Assembly (NCBI GenBank): GCA_002435365.1 | Contig: DJMM01000011.1 | Coordinates: 1 to 16,395, forward strand | Direction of reading: 5' to 3' | Origin: Ignavibacteriales bacterium UBA6490 | GTDB lineage: Bacteria > Bacteroidota > Ignavibacteria > Ignavibacteriales > Ignavibacteriaceae | Length of the DNA: 16,395 nucleotides | In this document: piece by piece, positions 15,387 through 16,395 of the stretch | Position numbering within the stretch: position 1 is the first letter of the stretch | Layout of the letters: the number at the start of each line of letters is the position of its first letter | The notes under the pieces: model-generated | The model's database searches: none | Seen by the model: the letters and a program-made list of their open reading frames with translations, nothing else | What the model was told of the DNA's origin: nothing | Made by a program: the position numbers and the translations under genes

Positions 15387-15826
15387 ATTCTCCTCAAAGA
15401 ATCTTTTTATTTTTCAATCCGGCAGCTCTTAATTCTTTAGAATATTCCATTCCTGCCGCTTCTTAGAAAGAGATGTTTTAATGAATAGATGCATGAGAAA
15501 GGAAAAAGTTTACCTGTCTGTTGTTATAAAGCCGCAGATTTTTCTCTCCTCTTCCCGCGCTTAACTTATACAAGCTTGAACCATCCCGGTTTTAATTTGC
15601 CCGGTATTATGCAAGTAAATACATATTTTACAGAACAGCCTGGCGCAATTTTAGTTCTGCAGCCTTGAACTTTTGCTTCGAAATCAATAAAATTCTGATA
15701 AAGTCAGGTGTATCAATCTAAGAATGAGGACTCAGACAGGTGAAAAGAATTAAATAAAATGAAAATTTTCATATATTTAGCAACGGCATAGTTATTGTGT
15801 AATTCTAATCAAAATTCTGATATTCT
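15387..15826. other. Divergent intergenic region upstream of hydrolase and lipoprotein genes
   Basis: About 440 bases with no credible gene. It must carry promoters for both divergent neighbours. Noted elements are the perfect 14-base palindrome at 15759-15772 and a 12-base direct repeat AAAATTCTGATA at 15689-15700 and 15811-15822, the second copy just before the lipoprotein start. The rest is AT-rich with no tRNA or terminator that I can see. Confidence 0.5.
15759..15772. promoter_or_regulatory. Perfect palindrome, candidate operator
   Basis: ATGAAAATTTTCAT is a perfect 14-base palindrome about 55 bases before the ATG of the lipoprotein gene at 15827, in a promoter-sized position. AT-rich palindromes also arise by chance, and no regulator gene is next to it, so an operator role is only a possibility. 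Confidence 0.3.
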
Positions 15827-16395
15827 ATGAAAAAATCTTTATTAATTCCGATAATCCTGGCTATGCTTGCCTTTAACTGGAACTGCGGCGGCGGTGAGGA
15901 AAAATCTTATACTGTTGATCAGCAGGTTGAGTATTCGCCTGATAAAGACATGAATATTCAGAAATATAATGTTGCGGAGGAAAGAAAATATTCCCCCGAT
16001 GAACATCCCTGCGATACTCTTGCCCTTGCCGAATACGTTCTTGATAATTATCCGGCAGGTTCATACCTGGTAACATTCGATAAAACTGATACATACAGCA
16101 TTCCCCGTTACGCGGTTAAGTATTTAAGGAACGACTATGTGCTGGCATTGATCGCAACATCCCGGCCCGGCGAAAGACTTATAGAAGTAAAAAATATTGT
16201 AGGTTACGAACAGAGCTTTATTAACCTGGACAGCACCAAGCTGGGGACTGCATTTTTCTACCTGACTTTATTCGACTGCAGTGACAACAGGTTCGAAATG
16301 GTTTGGGAAGTTCCCGTTCCGAACCATGGCGGATTTAATAATATGAGTCTTGACAGATGGAACTATAACCATATTCCATATGTAAGTGTAACTTT
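15827..16395 (+). CDS. Probable lipoprotein of unknown function, 3' end cut by window edge
   Basis: The frame is open from an ATG at 15827 to the right edge (189 complete codons). The protein begins MKKSLLIPIILAMLAFNWNC, a signal peptide with Cys20 followed by GGGEEK. Asn at -1 is a poor lipobox, but the Cys-Gly-Gly-Gly-acidic start looks like a lipoprotein tether. The mature part has a charged linker (about 25-60), then alternating beta-type segments such as YPAGSYLVTFDKTDTYSIP (75-93) and TAFFYLTLFDCSDNRFEMVW. I recognise no family or catalytic motif. No strong ribosome site precedes the ATG. The remaining domain lies beyond the window. Confidence 0.75.
   Translation, partial: MKKSLLIPIILAMLAFNWNCGGGEEKSYTVDQQVEYSPDKDMNIQKYNVAEERKYSPDEHPCDTLALAEYVLDNYPAGSYLVTFDKTDTYSIPRYAVKYLRNDYVLALIATSRPGERLIEVKNIVGYEQSFINLDSTKLGTAFFYLTLFDCSDNRFEMVWEVPVPNHGGFNNMSLDRWNYNHIPYVSVT

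Overview
The window looks like ordinary chromosome from a Gram-negative, didermic member of the Bacteroidota/Chlorobiota (FCB) lineage, most likely Ignavibacteria or a close relative. This placement is inferred from several things. There is an LptF/LptG pair, so an LPS outer membrane is present. Several proteins look like exported lipoproteins or outer-membrane barrels, and one small protein is of the DUF3467 type. Base composition is moderate to AT-rich. GTG and TTG starts are common, and two repeats of a style I associate with these genomes are present. No database was searched, so the lineage is a judgement from protein style. No tRNA, rRNA, CRISPR array, prophage or intact insertion sequence was seen.

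Layout: (1) 1-2672, minus strand: an operon of adenosine deaminase (TTG start), a small uncharacterised charged protein that overlaps the deaminase end, and urocanate hydratase (hutU), which runs off the left edge after 412 codons. (2) 2673-4600, plus strand: a TPR-repeat probable lipoprotein and a DUF3467 protein, closed by a near-perfect intrinsic terminator at 4555-4595. (3) 4729-7713, plus strand: a 518-residue lipoprotein of unknown function followed 9 bases later by an outer-membrane beta-barrel protein. (4) 7728-10181, minus strand: lptF then lptG, the permease subunits of the LPS exporter, convergent with the barrel gene. (5) 10296-12674, plus strand: an exported protein resembling phytase-like beta-propellers and an M20 peptidase. 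(6) 12675-13284: a gene-free 610-base stretch with a MITE-like element, a second interspersed palindromic repeat and an imperfect inverted repeat. (7) 13285-15386, minus strand: an exported alpha/beta hydrolase and an exported metallo-beta-lactamase-fold hydrolase. (8) 15387-15826: a divergent intergenic region, then the start of a probable lipoprotein gene that runs off the right edge.

The genes fall into cell-envelope work (LptF/LptG, barrel, lipoproteins, exported hydrolases) and nitrogen-compound catabolism or salvage (urocanase, adenosine deaminase, M20 peptidase). Most of the window is conventional. The points most worth a second look are the small unknown protein wedged between ada and hutU, two gene pairs in which a stop codon is followed directly by an in-frame non-ATG start, the uncharacterised lipoprotein/barrel pair, and the repeats in the 12.7-13.2 kb gap. 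I did not find convincing evidence of a wholly new system.
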